Source: Firmicutes bacterium UBA1426
GTDB taxonomy: Bacteria; Bacillota; Clostridia; Peptostreptococcales; Anaerovoracaceae
Assembly: GCA_002329675.1 (NCBI GenBank)
Contig: DCUA01000217.1
Coordinates: 16,265-45,571, forward strand
DNA length: 29,307 nucleotides
Reading direction: 5' to 3'
The first letter of the stretch is position 1, and each line of letters opens with the position of its first letter. A program made the position numbers and the translations under genes. The notes beneath the pieces were generated by a model, which was not told the origin of the DNA, searched no databases, and saw only the letters and a program-made list of their open reading frames with translations. This document shows, one piece after another, positions 4,948 to 13,748 of this stretch.

Positions 4948-6230
4948 AACAACCCTTTGTCCTCCATGGCCTGCATTGCTTTCAACACTCCGAATTTCGA
5001 GTGTTCGTATGTCAGGCCTCCCTGAAAATAGACGATATAAGGTTCCCGGATGGGTGCATCTGCTGATAGCTCGATGGAGGATCCCTGAATAAATGCGCCT
5101 GCAGCCATGATGACCTGGTCCTCATAACCCGGCATTTCCCAGGGAATCGGCTGTACATGAGAATCGATCGGCGCAGCTGCCTGAATTCCTTCGCAGAAGG
5201 CGATAACAGCCTCAGGACTGCCGAGTTTCACCGCCTCTATGATGTCACTTCTTTGATCCTCAGCTTTTGGGCAAACTTCATAACCCAGGTTTTCAAAGGC
5301 TTTTGCGCAGAGGATGGCCCCTTTTACCGCACCGTTTACAGTCTTAGGTGCTATAAACAGCCCCTGGAACATAGTCCGCGTCTGACCGAAGGTAAGTCCG
5401 CATTCTCCGCCGATTCCGGGTGAGGTCATACGATAAGAGATTTTTTCGATCAAGTCAGCCCGGCCGGCAATATAACCTCCCGTGAGAGCCAGGCCTCCTC
5501 CGGGGTTCTTGATCAGGGATCCTGCAACCACATCCGCTCCCACTTCAGTAGGCTCCTTTGTATCCAGCAGCTCACCGTAGCAGTTGTCCACGAGACAGAT
5601 GATTTCAGGATCGATTGCCTTCACATGGCTTGCCCATTTTTCAATTTCATCGATAGTGATAGCCTTCCTCCAACCATAGCCGGTGGCTCTTTGGACAGCT
5701 ACTGCCCGGGTCTTTGGTGAAATGGCATCGCTCAATGCTGAAAGGTCAATGGAGCCATCAGGCAGAAGCTCCACCTGCTTATAAGTGATACCAAAATCCT
5801 TTAGAGATCCCCTGCCATCACCTCGCAGCCCGATTACCTCCCAAAGAGTGTCGTAAGGACTGCCTGTGCAATAAATAAGTTCGTCTCCAGGCCTTAACAC
5901 GCCACTTAACATTAAAGTTAACGCATGGGTTCCATTGACTATAGTAGGCCGGACCAGTGCCGCCTCAGTACGGAAAAGCATGGCATAGGCCATTTCCAGT
6001 GCTTCTCTGCCCGGATCGTTATAGCCATAACCGGTATTCCAGCCGAAATGCATGTCTGTGATCCTGCACTTCTGGAATACATCCAGTACCTTATATTGAT
6101 TGTAAGCCATGATATCATCCAGTGCCTGGAATGATCCGGCTACTTGCTTTTCTGCCGCTAAAACATGATCCAGTACTCTTTGGCTGATGCCCATTGTTTC
6201 AACTAGAAATCGTTCTGTATTGTTCTTCAC
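4944..6230 (-). CDS. Methionine gamma-lyase family PLP enzyme ('aluminium resistance protein')
   Basis: A fold-type I PLP enzyme of the Cys/Met metabolism superfamily, aluminium-resistance subgroup. Seen: a catalytic-lysine segment GSLIKNPGGG, LVDNCYGE upstream of it (PLP-binding Asp), NTGYGYNDPGR near the N-terminus, and GIGGECG after the lysine. I chose the GTG at 6230 (428 aa) because AGGAG lies 5 nt upstream and the homologous part starts here. A longer ATG start at 6308 would add 26 unlike residues and has no ribosome site. It lies downstream of the recombinase and overlaps the TVP38 gene. The family is widespread in Clostridia beside miaA, but its substrate is poorly defined; carbon-sulfur lyase activity is the family expectation. 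Confidence 0.88.
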   Translation of the reverse strand: MKNNTERFLVETMGISQRVLDHVLAAEKQVAGSFQALDDIMAYNQYKVLDVFQKCRITDMHFGWNTGYGYNDPGREALEMAYAMLFRTEAALVRPTIVNGTHALTLMLSGVLRPGDELIYCTGSPYDTLWEVIGLRGDGRGSLKDFGITYKQVELLPDGSIDLSALSDAISPKTRAVAVQRATGYGWRKAITIDEIEKWASHVKAIDPEIICLVDNCYGELLDTKEPTEVGADVVAGSLIKNPGGGLALTGGYIAGRADLIEKISYRMTSPGIGGECGLTFGQTRTMFQGLFIAPKTVNGAVKGAILCAKAFENLGYEVCPKAEDQRSDIIEAVKLGSPEAVIAFCEGIQAAAPIDSHVQPIPWEMPGYEDQVIMAAGAFIQGSSIELSADAPIREPYIVYFQGGLTYEHSKFGVLKAMQAMEDKGLL

Positions 6231-6325
6231 TTTGTCTCCTGTTCCTATTCTGCTTCTATTAGTATTTTCACAAGTGTTCTTTGTATGCTTAAAGGTATAT
6301 ATACCCAATTTTGACCATTAGCGCG

Positions 6326-7477
6326 CTATTCCTCTCTGATTTCTTTATCCGGATCCAGCATATCCTCTCCCCACTCAAAGTTTTTTATCAAATCTCTCCG
6401 GGCATTCCTTTGGTGGTCGGCATACAACTGGGTGGTAGTCACATTTTCATGATCTAATAGCTCCTGTACATCGTAAACGGAGTTTCCGCGGCCAATCAGC
6501 GAGGTAGCTGCTGTTGCTCTGAGCTTATGAGGGCTGTAACCGGCTGATCTTGCGGTTTCAAGTCCGATGGATGTATATTTCTTTACCATCTCACGGATCT
6601 GGCGCTCTGTCATTCTCCTCTTCTGTAAAGACAGGAATAGAGCATCCTTGTGCTCAGGCTCCACCGTATCGCTATCAGCTCTTTCGGACTCCAAATATTC
6701 CTCCACGGCCTTCCTGACCGTATGATTCAGGGGCATGATGGACTCTTTTCCCCTCTTCCTGTAAATCAGGAATTCTCCCCTGTTGAAATTGAAGGAGGAC
6801 AGGTTGAGCTGCTGGAGCTCGGATATGCGGAGCCCATATGTCAGGAAGAGCAGAAGAATGGCCTTATCACGAAGCTTGGTCTTTTTCCAGTATTCCTTTT
6901 CTTTATCTGTCAGCTTATCTCCTGTCACTACCGCATCCAGCATCTTCATGACCTCGTCGTCCTGAAGTGTTTTGATCTGTCTTTCTCCCGGCTTAGGAAC
7001 CCGGATGGGATTAAAACTATCCGTAATATTGCGGCTCACATAGCCTTCCCGATACAGATGCTTAAACAACACGGACAGGGAAGATTTCTTTCTCGAAAGG
7101 GACCTTTGATCATTTTCGTAAATATGTACGCTTTTCTCCTTTTCCACCTTATAGCTTCTGCAGAAGTCCAGGAACATGTTGATATCTACACCCTGGATCC
7201 TGTCAAAATCCCTTTCTTTTATTTCCCTCGTTGATTCGCAGGAAACCAAGTCCGTTTCGTTTATCAGATAATTGCAGAAAAAGCGTATATCCCTCAGGTA
7301 GGCTAGTCTTGTCATGGGCAAGACATTACCACGAAGATAAGCGAAAAAGCCGCTCATAAAACGGGGAAGCTCCCTTTCAAGCTCTTCACAGAGGCTCTTG
7401 ATTTCCAACTCCTTTTTAAGAATATTATCGGGTTTGCGGCTCTGGTTGTGCAATATGATTTTCTTGTTCTCAGCCAT
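6326..7477 (-). CDS. Tyrosine recombinase/integrase, XerC/D-like
   Basis: A 383-aa recombinase with an N-terminal SAM-like DNA-binding domain (about 35-160) and a C-terminal catalytic domain. The full catalytic set is visible: R217 (GLRISEL), K244 (RGKES), H317 and R320 (SPHKLR), H343 (LLDHENV) and Y352 (TTQLY). It should therefore be active. The ATG at 7477 has AGGAG 7 nt upstream. It sits codirectionally between miaA and the PLP-enzyme gene in a core cluster, without direct repeats or cargo beside it. A chromosomal housekeeping or Xer-type role is thus more likely than a prophage integrase. It is longer than usual XerC (about 300 aa), with an extended N-terminus and an insertion before R217. 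Confidence 0.88.
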   Translation of the reverse strand: MAENKKIILHNQSRKPDNILKKELEIKSLCEELERELPRFMSGFFAYLRGNVLPMTRLAYLRDIRFFCNYLINETDLVSCESTREIKERDFDRIQGVDINMFLDFCRSYKVEKEKSVHIYENDQRSLSRKKSSLSVLFKHLYREGYVSRNITDSFNPIRVPKPGERQIKTLQDDEVMKMLDAVVTGDKLTDKEKEYWKKTKLRDKAILLLFLTYGLRISELQQLNLSSFNFNRGEFLIYRKRGKESIMPLNHTVRKAVEEYLESERADSDTVEPEHKDALFLSLQKRRMTERQIREMVKKYTSIGLETARSAGYSPHKLRATAATSLIGRGNSVYDVQELLDHENVTTTQLYADHQRNARRDLIKNFEWGEDMLDPDKEIREE

Positions 7478-7516
7478 GTCAGTACTCCTATTTCTTCAAA
7501 GCCATCACAGTACACT

Positions 7517-8461
7517 TTAACTTTCGACCAATTTTTCTCGTATATATGCGGTTATATCTTCTGCGCTCTTCTCAAAGCTCACCACATCCGTTAAATCAAA
7601 CCATTTAATATTTTTATACCGCCTAAACCAGGTCATCTGGCGTTTTGCATAATTTCTTGAATTTTGCTTGATACGCTTTACAGCTTCTTCGAGACTGTAT
7701 TCACTCTTCAAAAAGCCTATGAGCTCTTTATAACCGATGCCTTTCATGGAATTATCATCTTCTGTAAGCCCTTGCCCCAGAAGCATCCTCACTTCATCGG
7801 CCAGGCCTGCTTCTATCATTGCATCTACTCTTTGTTCGATTCGATTATATAACACCTGCCGGTTCATATTCAAACCGATCATGATGCAATCATAATCCCC
7901 TTCCTTTTCAAACACGCCGTCAAATGCCGGTATCCCCTTACCTGCAGTTTCCGCCACCTCGATCGCTCGTATCATTTTTTTGATATTGTTGGGGTGAATG
8001 CGTTCTGCAGCTGTGGGATCAACCTTTTTTAGCCTCTCATGAAGTGCCTGTCCACCTATAGAATCTGCAAGAAGCTGAAGCTCTTTTCTTAAGCTCTCGT
8101 CTTCTTTAGCTGTGGAAAAATCCATATCATAGATCAGAGAATTCACATAGAGACCTGTGCCACCGCAGATAATCGGTAGCTTTCCCCGCAAAAACATCTG
8201 ATCGATTCTACGCTTCGCTTCTTTCTGGTATTCAGCTGCAGTCCATTCATCCTGCGGATCCACTTCTCCGATGAGATGATGGCGGACCATTGCCATCTCT
8301 TCCTCTGTAGGCTTGGCACTGCCAATATTCATGTGTCTGTAGACCTGCATGGAGTCCGCAGACAGGATTTCCCCATCCAGTTTTTGGGCCACATGGATGG
8401 CATATTTTGTTTTTCCTACCGCTGTAGGTCCTATGATAACAACAATTTTCCCTTTTTTCAT
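7517..8461 (-). CDS. miaA: tRNA dimethylallyltransferase
   Basis: MiaA transfers the dimethylallyl group from DMAPP to N6 of A37 in tRNAs that read UNN codons. Seen: P-loop GPTAVGKT (residues 11-18), DSMQVYRHMNIGSAKP, the HHLIGEVDP segment, GGTGLYVNSL, and the C-terminal tRNA-binding part RNYAKRQMTWFRRY. Its 314 aa is normal length. It starts 3 nt after the mutL stop, with a weak ribosome site inside mutL (AAGAGAG), so coupling to mutL is likely. The substrate DMAPP links it to the isoprenoid genes dxs and ispA in the same run. Confidence 0.96.
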   Translation of the reverse strand: MKKGKIVVIIGPTAVGKTKYAIHVAQKLDGEILSADSMQVYRHMNIGSAKPTEEEMAMVRHHLIGEVDPQDEWTAAEYQKEAKRRIDQMFLRGKLPIICGGTGLYVNSLIYDMDFSTAKEDESLRKELQLLADSIGGQALHERLKKVDPTAAERIHPNNIKKMIRAIEVAETAGKGIPAFDGVFEKEGDYDCIMIGLNMNRQVLYNRIEQRVDAMIEAGLADEVRMLLGQGLTEDDNSMKGIGYKELIGFLKSEYSLEEAVKRIKQNSRNYAKRQMTWFRRYKNIKWFDLTDVVSFEKSAEDITAYIREKLVES

Positions 8462-8464
8462 GAC

Positions 8465-10294
8465 CTATGCTCTCTTGAACAACCGCTCTATATCCTGAGC
8501 GGATAACACCAAAATTGTGGGTCTCCCGTGGGGGCAAGAAAGAGGATTCTCAGCTTCTGATAAATCCTTGAGCAAACGGCGGATTTCATCCATTGACAGA
8601 GCATCGTTTGCTTTCACCGCGCTCTTACAGGCACTTGTGATGATCTTGCCCAGTTTCTTCTCATCCATAACAGGACCTGCAGTTTCAATGTCTCCCATAA
8701 AGCCGTCCAGAAAGCTCATTGCCTGGTTTAACTCCATAAAGGACGGAATCCCTTTTATGCGAAAGGCCTTCACTCCGAAGGGTTCTATAGAGAATCCCAT
8801 CTTAAGAAGCTGGTCGATCCATAGATCAGTACTGTTTGCAATAGCGGGAGTTGTTTCCAGTATAGTGGGAGTCAAAAGCAGCTGAGTGTTCTTCTCCTCC
8901 TGCTGAAACTGCGAAAGAAGTTTTTCATAAAACACTCGTTCATGTGCGGCATGCTGATCGATAAGATAGAAATGCTCCTCATCTACAGCTAATATATAGG
9001 TGGCGAAAATAGAACCCAGGGGCTTCAATTCATCTAACCGCAAGGTATTTCGATGATCATCGGCGGGTGTGTCGTAAACTGTAGAGCGGTAATCGGCCTC
9101 CTCATCTTCTATTGTAAAAACCCGGTTATCCGAAACTTCCCTATCAGATACCTTCTGTTCATCTCTAATAGTTGACAATATTGATTTTATGTCAACCTGA
9201 GCATCACTAACATCTATTACAACAGGTTTTTCTTGCGCAGATTCCACTTTGGTTTTTTCTCTGAAAGGATCCTTTATTTGCAAGGAAGGCAGTCCAGCCC
9301 GGGTTTGTAGTCCTTGGTTCAAAGCATTTGTAACGAAACGGGATACTCTGTCGTTATCGTCAAAGCGTACCTCTCGCTTATTGGGATGGATATTTACATC
9401 CACCCGATCGGGCGGCACAGTAAGAAAGAGGTAGATCAATGGACATCTGCCCTGAGCGATGCGTTCCTGATAGGCGGCAGAAACAGCCGTCTCAAGTATT
9501 CTATTGCTCACACTTCTTCCGTTGACAAAATACACTTGGCCTCTGCGGTTTGGCCTTGTGGTATCCGGAGGAGAAATGAATGCCTGCACCCGGTAATCCC
9601 CATCCGTTTCATCGATCTCTATCAGTCTGTCGCCGATCTGTTTACTATAAATGGTGAGGATGTTGCTATGGACACCGCCCTTTCCTCGTGTGGAAAAGAG
9701 CACTGTCCCGTTGTTTATCATGCGAAACCTTATATCGGGATAAGCCAGCGCCATCTTTGACACAAAATCGATGATGAGAGATCCCTCAGCACCGTCTGTT
9801 TTCATAAATTTCAGCCTGGCAGGAGTATTGTAAAAAAGATCGGTCACGATAATGGTCGTGCCATCCGAACACCCCACAGGACTTTCCTCTAAGGTTTTCC
9901 CTCCTTCAAGGACCATGCGGATCCCGGCCTTATCTGCAACTGTTTTCGTAATGATCTCCACTTTAGATACCGCTGCAATGCTGGTCAGCGCTTCACCACG
10001 AAAACCCAGGGTCCGGATCCTGTCTAAGTCCGCCGTACTCCGTATCTTGCTCGTGGCATGGCGCTGAAACGCTTTACCTACGTCCTTTGCCGGGATTCCG
10101 GCACCATTGTCCGTAACACGGATATACGTTTTTCCGCCGTTCTTTATCTCCACGACAATATTGTCGGATCCTGCATCAATGGAGTTCTCCACCAGTTCTT
10201 TCACTATGGAAAGGGGTCTGTCCACAACTTCACCCGCTGCAATCTTTTCGGAGACTTCTTCTGGCAATAGATTGATTTCATTGTTCTGCAGCAC
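8465..10294 (-). CDS. mutL: DNA mismatch repair protein MutL
   Basis: A GHKL ATPase with NSIDAG (residues 37-42), DNGAGI (62-67) and GFRGEAL (97-103), an acidic variable linker (about 340-410), and a C-terminal dimerisation/nuclease domain. The C-terminal motifs DQHAAHERVFYE, SACKSAV and CPHGRPT match the metal-dependent nicking endonuclease of MutL proteins from bacteria lacking MutH. The start is a GTG at 10294, with GGAGG about 10 nt upstream, overlapping the end of mutS by 17 nt. 609 aa is normal. It acts after MutS binds a mismatch. Confidence 0.97.
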   Translation of the reverse strand: MLQNNEINLLPEEVSEKIAAGEVVDRPLSIVKELVENSIDAGSDNIVVEIKNGGKTYIRVTDNGAGIPAKDVGKAFQRHATSKIRSTADLDRIRTLGFRGEALTSIAAVSKVEIITKTVADKAGIRMVLEGGKTLEESPVGCSDGTTIIVTDLFYNTPARLKFMKTDGAEGSLIIDFVSKMALAYPDIRFRMINNGTVLFSTRGKGGVHSNILTIYSKQIGDRLIEIDETDGDYRVQAFISPPDTTRPNRRGQVYFVNGRSVSNRILETAVSAAYQERIAQGRCPLIYLFLTVPPDRVDVNIHPNKREVRFDDNDRVSRFVTNALNQGLQTRAGLPSLQIKDPFREKTKVESAQEKPVVIDVSDAQVDIKSILSTIRDEQKVSDREVSDNRVFTIEDEEADYRSTVYDTPADDHRNTLRLDELKPLGSIFATYILAVDEEHFYLIDQHAAHERVFYEKLLSQFQQEEKNTQLLLTPTILETTPAIANSTDLWIDQLLKMGFSIEPFGVKAFRIKGIPSFMELNQAMSFLDGFMGDIETAGPVMDEKKLGKIITSACKSAVKANDALSMDEIRRLLKDLSEAENPLSCPHGRPTILVLSAQDIERLFKRA

Positions 10295-12899
10295 GTTTTA
10301 GTTCCTCCAAAATCTCAAATGCCCGGGAGGGCGTAAGTTCCATCAGATCCAATGCTTTCAGTCTCTCTAAAACAGGATTGGACACGAAGTCGAATAAGGA
10401 AAGCTGCTTTGCGGCAGAAGTCTGAGAAGACTCCTCCACTTGATCGTAACGGCTCACAGAGAGTTCTGAGGCATTGCCTTCCAGTTCAAAGAGCTTCTCC
10501 CGTGCAGCATCCAGCACCTGTGCCGGAACGCCGGCCAGTTTTGCCACGTGAATACCATAACTTCTGCTGGTGCTCCCCTCTGCGATTTTATGTAAAAATA
10601 CGATGTTTCCGCCCTGCTCCTGCACATCTACATTGAGGTTCTTAACGCCTTTTATGTGATCTTCAAGGATCGTAAGCTCATGATAATGTGTCGCGAAAAG
10701 CGTTCTGACCTTCCAATGGGGATGGCAGAGATATTCTACGACGGCCCAGGCTATGGAAAGACCATCATAAGTGCTCGTCCCTCGTCCGATCTCGTCCAGG
10801 ATCACCAGGCTCTTCTCCGTTGCCGTGTTTAATATGTATGCCAGCTCGCTCATTTCCACGAAAAAGGTACTTTGCCCCTGTGCCAGGTTATCCGATGCAC
10901 CGATCCGGGTGTATATACGGTCCACAAGGCCTATTTTCGCCTGTTCTGCGGGGACAAAACAGCCCGCCTGAGCCATGAGTACTATAAGAGCTGTCTGGCG
11001 CATATAGGTGGATTTTCCCGACATATTGGGGCCGGTGATCAGGAGCATGCTCTGATTGTTCCGGTCCATGTAAAGATCGTTACTGACGAAAATACCATCC
11101 CGTGTGATCTGTTCAAGCACCGGATGTCTGCCCTTTTCGATCTGAATTGCATCCGAATGATCGACAAGAGGCTTAACATAGCCTAAGCGGCTGCTCACTT
11201 CGGCAAAAGAAAGCAGTACATCCAGGGAAGCGATGGCAGCTGAAGTCGTCTGAATAGGTTCGATAAAGTTCTGCAATTGTTCCCGAATCCCTTGAAACAG
11301 TTCATATTCCAGCTGGTTGATCTTGGCTTCCGCATTTAAGACCAGGCTTTCCACTTCTTTCAGCTCCGGCGTTATGAAACGTTCACAGTTCACCAGGGTC
11401 TGCTTCCGGATGTAGTCAGAAGGTACCATATCATAATTGGACTTCGTTACCTCGATATAGTAACCAAATACCTTGTTGAATCCCACCTTGAGGTTCTTAA
11501 TGCCGGTTCTGTTCCGTTCCGTTTCCTCAAGACCGGCGATCCAGAGCTGACCATCGCGAATAGAATCTTTCAGCTGATCCAATTCCGCTGAATAGCCGGC
11601 CTTTATCAGCCCGCCCTCCCGTATGGTGAAAGGCGGTTCTTCTACGATGGATCTGTCAATGAGCGAACAAACTTCCTTCAAGTCATCCATCTCCCCTTCC
11701 AGACGCTCCAAAAGGATATTTCCGCAGCCTTTCAGGGCTGCTTTAATGTCAGGGATGGCTATGATGGAATTCTGCAGAGAAATCAGGTCTCTGCCGTTTG
11801 CAGTTCCATATGCGACCCGGCCTGTCAGCCGTTCCAGATCATAAATCTGCTTTAAGTGTTCTCTGAGATCATTTCGAAGCAGGATGTCTTCAACCAGTTT
11901 TTCTACGGCATCCAGCCGCTCACTGATGGGTTTCACCTGATTCAGCGGCTCTCTCAACCATTGTCTCATCTTCCTTGAGCCCATGGCCGTACGGGTTTTA
12001 TCAAGGACGCCTAATAGTGATCCCTGAACCTTTTTTTCAAACAGAGTTTCCGTCAGTTCTAAGTTCTTAATGGTTGCTTTGTCCAATGACATGAAACTGT
12101 TCAAATCCGCTATCTGAAGCTTCCTTATATGGGAAAGTCTCTGTTTCTGGGTTTCAAACAGATACGTAAGCAAAGCACCCAGCGCCATAACAGAATGTGG
12201 GCGTTCTTCAAGACCGATCCCTTTCAGGGCTTTGACTTTAAACTGCGATAACACCCGCTCTTCTGCCAAAGGGCGGGAACAATAGGAGGGATCCAGGACC
12301 GACACCTGAGCACCTGTAAGGTTACTGAGATCGGACAGAAGTTCACCTTCATAGCCTTTCTCCGCCGGAAAAATGAGGATCTCCTTTGCCGAAAGTTTTA
12401 TCAGATCATTTTGCAGATTATCAATAAATCCCTTTTTGGAGAACTCAGCCACTCCGATTTCTCCTGTGGATAGATCACAATAAGCAGATCCGCCACCAGA
12501 TTGATCGATATACGCTACTGCCAGATAGTTGTTCTCTCCTTCATCCAGTAGAGTGCTGTTCATAGCTGTTCCGGGAGTGATGACGCGAACAACCTCTCTT
12601 TTTACGATTCCCTTTGCCTCTTTCGGGTCTTCCATCTGTTCACATATGGCGACTTTATATCCCTTTTCCACGAGTTTGGCAATATAAATATCCGCCGCAT
12701 GATAAGGAACTCCACACATGGGAGCTCTTTCTTCCAGACCGCAGTTTTTACCGGTCAGAGTGACTTCCATTGCCTTTGAGGCTATTTGTGCGTCTTCAAA
12801 GAACATCTCATAGAAATCACCCAGCCGAAAGAAGAGGATCGCATCGGGATAGTCCTTTTTTATTTCTATATACTGCTGCATCATCGGTGTCAGTGTCAT
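10278..12899 (-). CDS. mutS: DNA mismatch repair protein MutS
   Basis: An 873-aa MutS1. The mismatch-reading Phe-X-Glu is present (F29-Y30-E31 in GDFYEMFFED). Walker A is GPNMSGKST, followed by signature FFVEMSELA, Walker B LVILDEIGRGTSTYDG and the ATHYHEL histidine segment. The C-terminal region (QTSAAKQLSLFDFV...) carries a QLSLF-like beta-clamp-binding peptide. The ATG at 12899 has GAGG upstream, 9 nt after the tlyA stop. It partners with MutL downstream. Confidence 0.98.
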   Translation of the reverse strand: MTLTPMMQQYIEIKKDYPDAILFFRLGDFYEMFFEDAQIASKAMEVTLTGKNCGLEERAPMCGVPYHAADIYIAKLVEKGYKVAICEQMEDPKEAKGIVKREVVRVITPGTAMNSTLLDEGENNYLAVAYIDQSGGGSAYCDLSTGEIGVAEFSKKGFIDNLQNDLIKLSAKEILIFPAEKGYEGELLSDLSNLTGAQVSVLDPSYCSRPLAEERVLSQFKVKALKGIGLEERPHSVMALGALLTYLFETQKQRLSHIRKLQIADLNSFMSLDKATIKNLELTETLFEKKVQGSLLGVLDKTRTAMGSRKMRQWLREPLNQVKPISERLDAVEKLVEDILLRNDLREHLKQIYDLERLTGRVAYGTANGRDLISLQNSIIAIPDIKAALKGCGNILLERLEGEMDDLKEVCSLIDRSIVEEPPFTIREGGLIKAGYSAELDQLKDSIRDGQLWIAGLEETERNRTGIKNLKVGFNKVFGYYIEVTKSNYDMVPSDYIRKQTLVNCERFITPELKEVESLVLNAEAKINQLEYELFQGIREQLQNFIEPIQTTSAAIASLDVLLSFAEVSSRLGYVKPLVDHSDAIQIEKGRHPVLEQITRDGIFVSNDLYMDRNNQSMLLITGPNMSGKSTYMRQTALIVLMAQAGCFVPAEQAKIGLVDRIYTRIGASDNLAQGQSTFFVEMSELAYILNTATEKSLVILDEIGRGTSTYDGLSIAWAVVEYLCHPHWKVRTLFATHYHELTILEDHIKGVKNLNVDVQEQGGNIVFLHKIAEGSTSRSYGIHVAKLAGVPAQVLDAAREKLFELEGNASELSVSRYDQVEESSQTSAAKQLSLFDFVSNPVLERLKALDLMELTPSRAFEILEELKRAAEQ

Positions 12900-12908
12900 G
12901 TTGTTTCC

Positions 12909-13748
12909 TCATGTATTACAGGTTTCAGCAGGACTTTCCTTGTGTGAAAAGTGTTCGAAGGCCGAATCTACAACAACTTTCTCGTCAATGTGCTTTCCGG
13001 AATCGTCCGGGCTTTTCTTAAGCAATATTAAATACTCAATATTTCCCTTCGCTCCGGTTACAGGCGACCAGGTCAGATCTATCGCTCTCAAACCGTTATG
13101 TGATCCATACTCCATGACTTTCCGGATCACTTCTGTGTGGACAGATCTTTCCCTTACTATCCCGTGTTTTCCCACCTGACTTCTGCCTGCTTCAAATTGG
13201 GGTTTGATGAGACAGACCACTTGGCCTCCATCCTTCAAAAGCTTTGATGCCACCGGGAAAACCAGGTTTACGGAAATAAAGGATACATCAATGCTGATAA
13301 AGTCCATTTCCTCCGGGATCGTCTCCGGATCCAGATGGCGGATGTTCATCCTCTCTATATTGACCACCCGGGGGTCATTTCTTAATTTGTAGTGGAGTTG
13401 CCCATAACCTACATCGATGGCATATACCTTAACAGCACCTTTCTGTAGCATGCAGTCAGTAAATCCTCCTGTGGATGCACCGATGTCCATAGCAACTAAG
13501 CCTTTAAGATCAAGATCGAATTGATCCAGGGCTTTTTCCAGTTTCAGGCCTCCCCTGCCCACGTAGGGACAGAGATCCTGTTTGATTTCAATCTGAGCGG
13601 TTTCTTTTACCGGTGTACCTGCTTTATCGCAAAGCTGCTTGTCCACAAAAACCAATCCGGCCATAATTGCCGCTTTTGCTTTTTCCCGCGATTCAAAATA
13701 ACCCAGCCGGACAAGAAGGGTATCAAGCCTCTCTTTCAATAAAGTCAC
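12909..13748 (-). CDS. tlyA: TlyA family rRNA 2'-O-methyltransferase (YqxC-like)
   Basis: A 279-aa protein with an N-terminal S4 RNA-binding domain (ERLDTLLVRLGYFESREKAK..., residues 6-65) and an FtsJ-like SAM methyltransferase domain starting YVGRGGLKLEKAL, with AMDIGASTGGFTDCML as the SAM-binding loop. Mycobacterial TlyA methylates cytidines in 16S and 23S rRNA. The older name 'hemolysin A' is misleading. The GTG start at 13748 overlaps the dxs end by 26 nt. A TTG at 13739 would also preserve the S4 domain. The position between dxs and mutS is common in Clostridia. Confidence 0.92.
   Translation of the reverse strand: MTLLKERLDTLLVRLGYFESREKAKAAIMAGLVFVDKQLCDKAGTPVKETAQIEIKQDLCPYVGRGGLKLEKALDQFDLDLKGLVAMDIGASTGGFTDCMLQKGAVKVYAIDVGYGQLHYKLRNDPRVVNIERMNIRHLDPETIPEEMDFISIDVSFISVNLVFPVASKLLKDGGQVVCLIKPQFEAGRSQVGKHGIVRERSVHTEVIRKVMEYGSHNGLRAIDLTWSPVTGAKGNIEYLILLKKSPDDSGKHIDEKVVVDSAFEHFSHKESPAETCNT

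Noticed and set aside
6326..7477. The tyrosine recombinase as the integrase of the left-hand phage-like island
   Set aside because: Three core genes (yneA-like, TVP38, PLP enzyme) lie between them and it is codirectional within a housekeeping run.
8517..10301. Plus-strand ORFs opposite mutL and mutS
   Set aside because: Antisense shadows of long conserved genes, with no ribosome sites or recognisable motifs.
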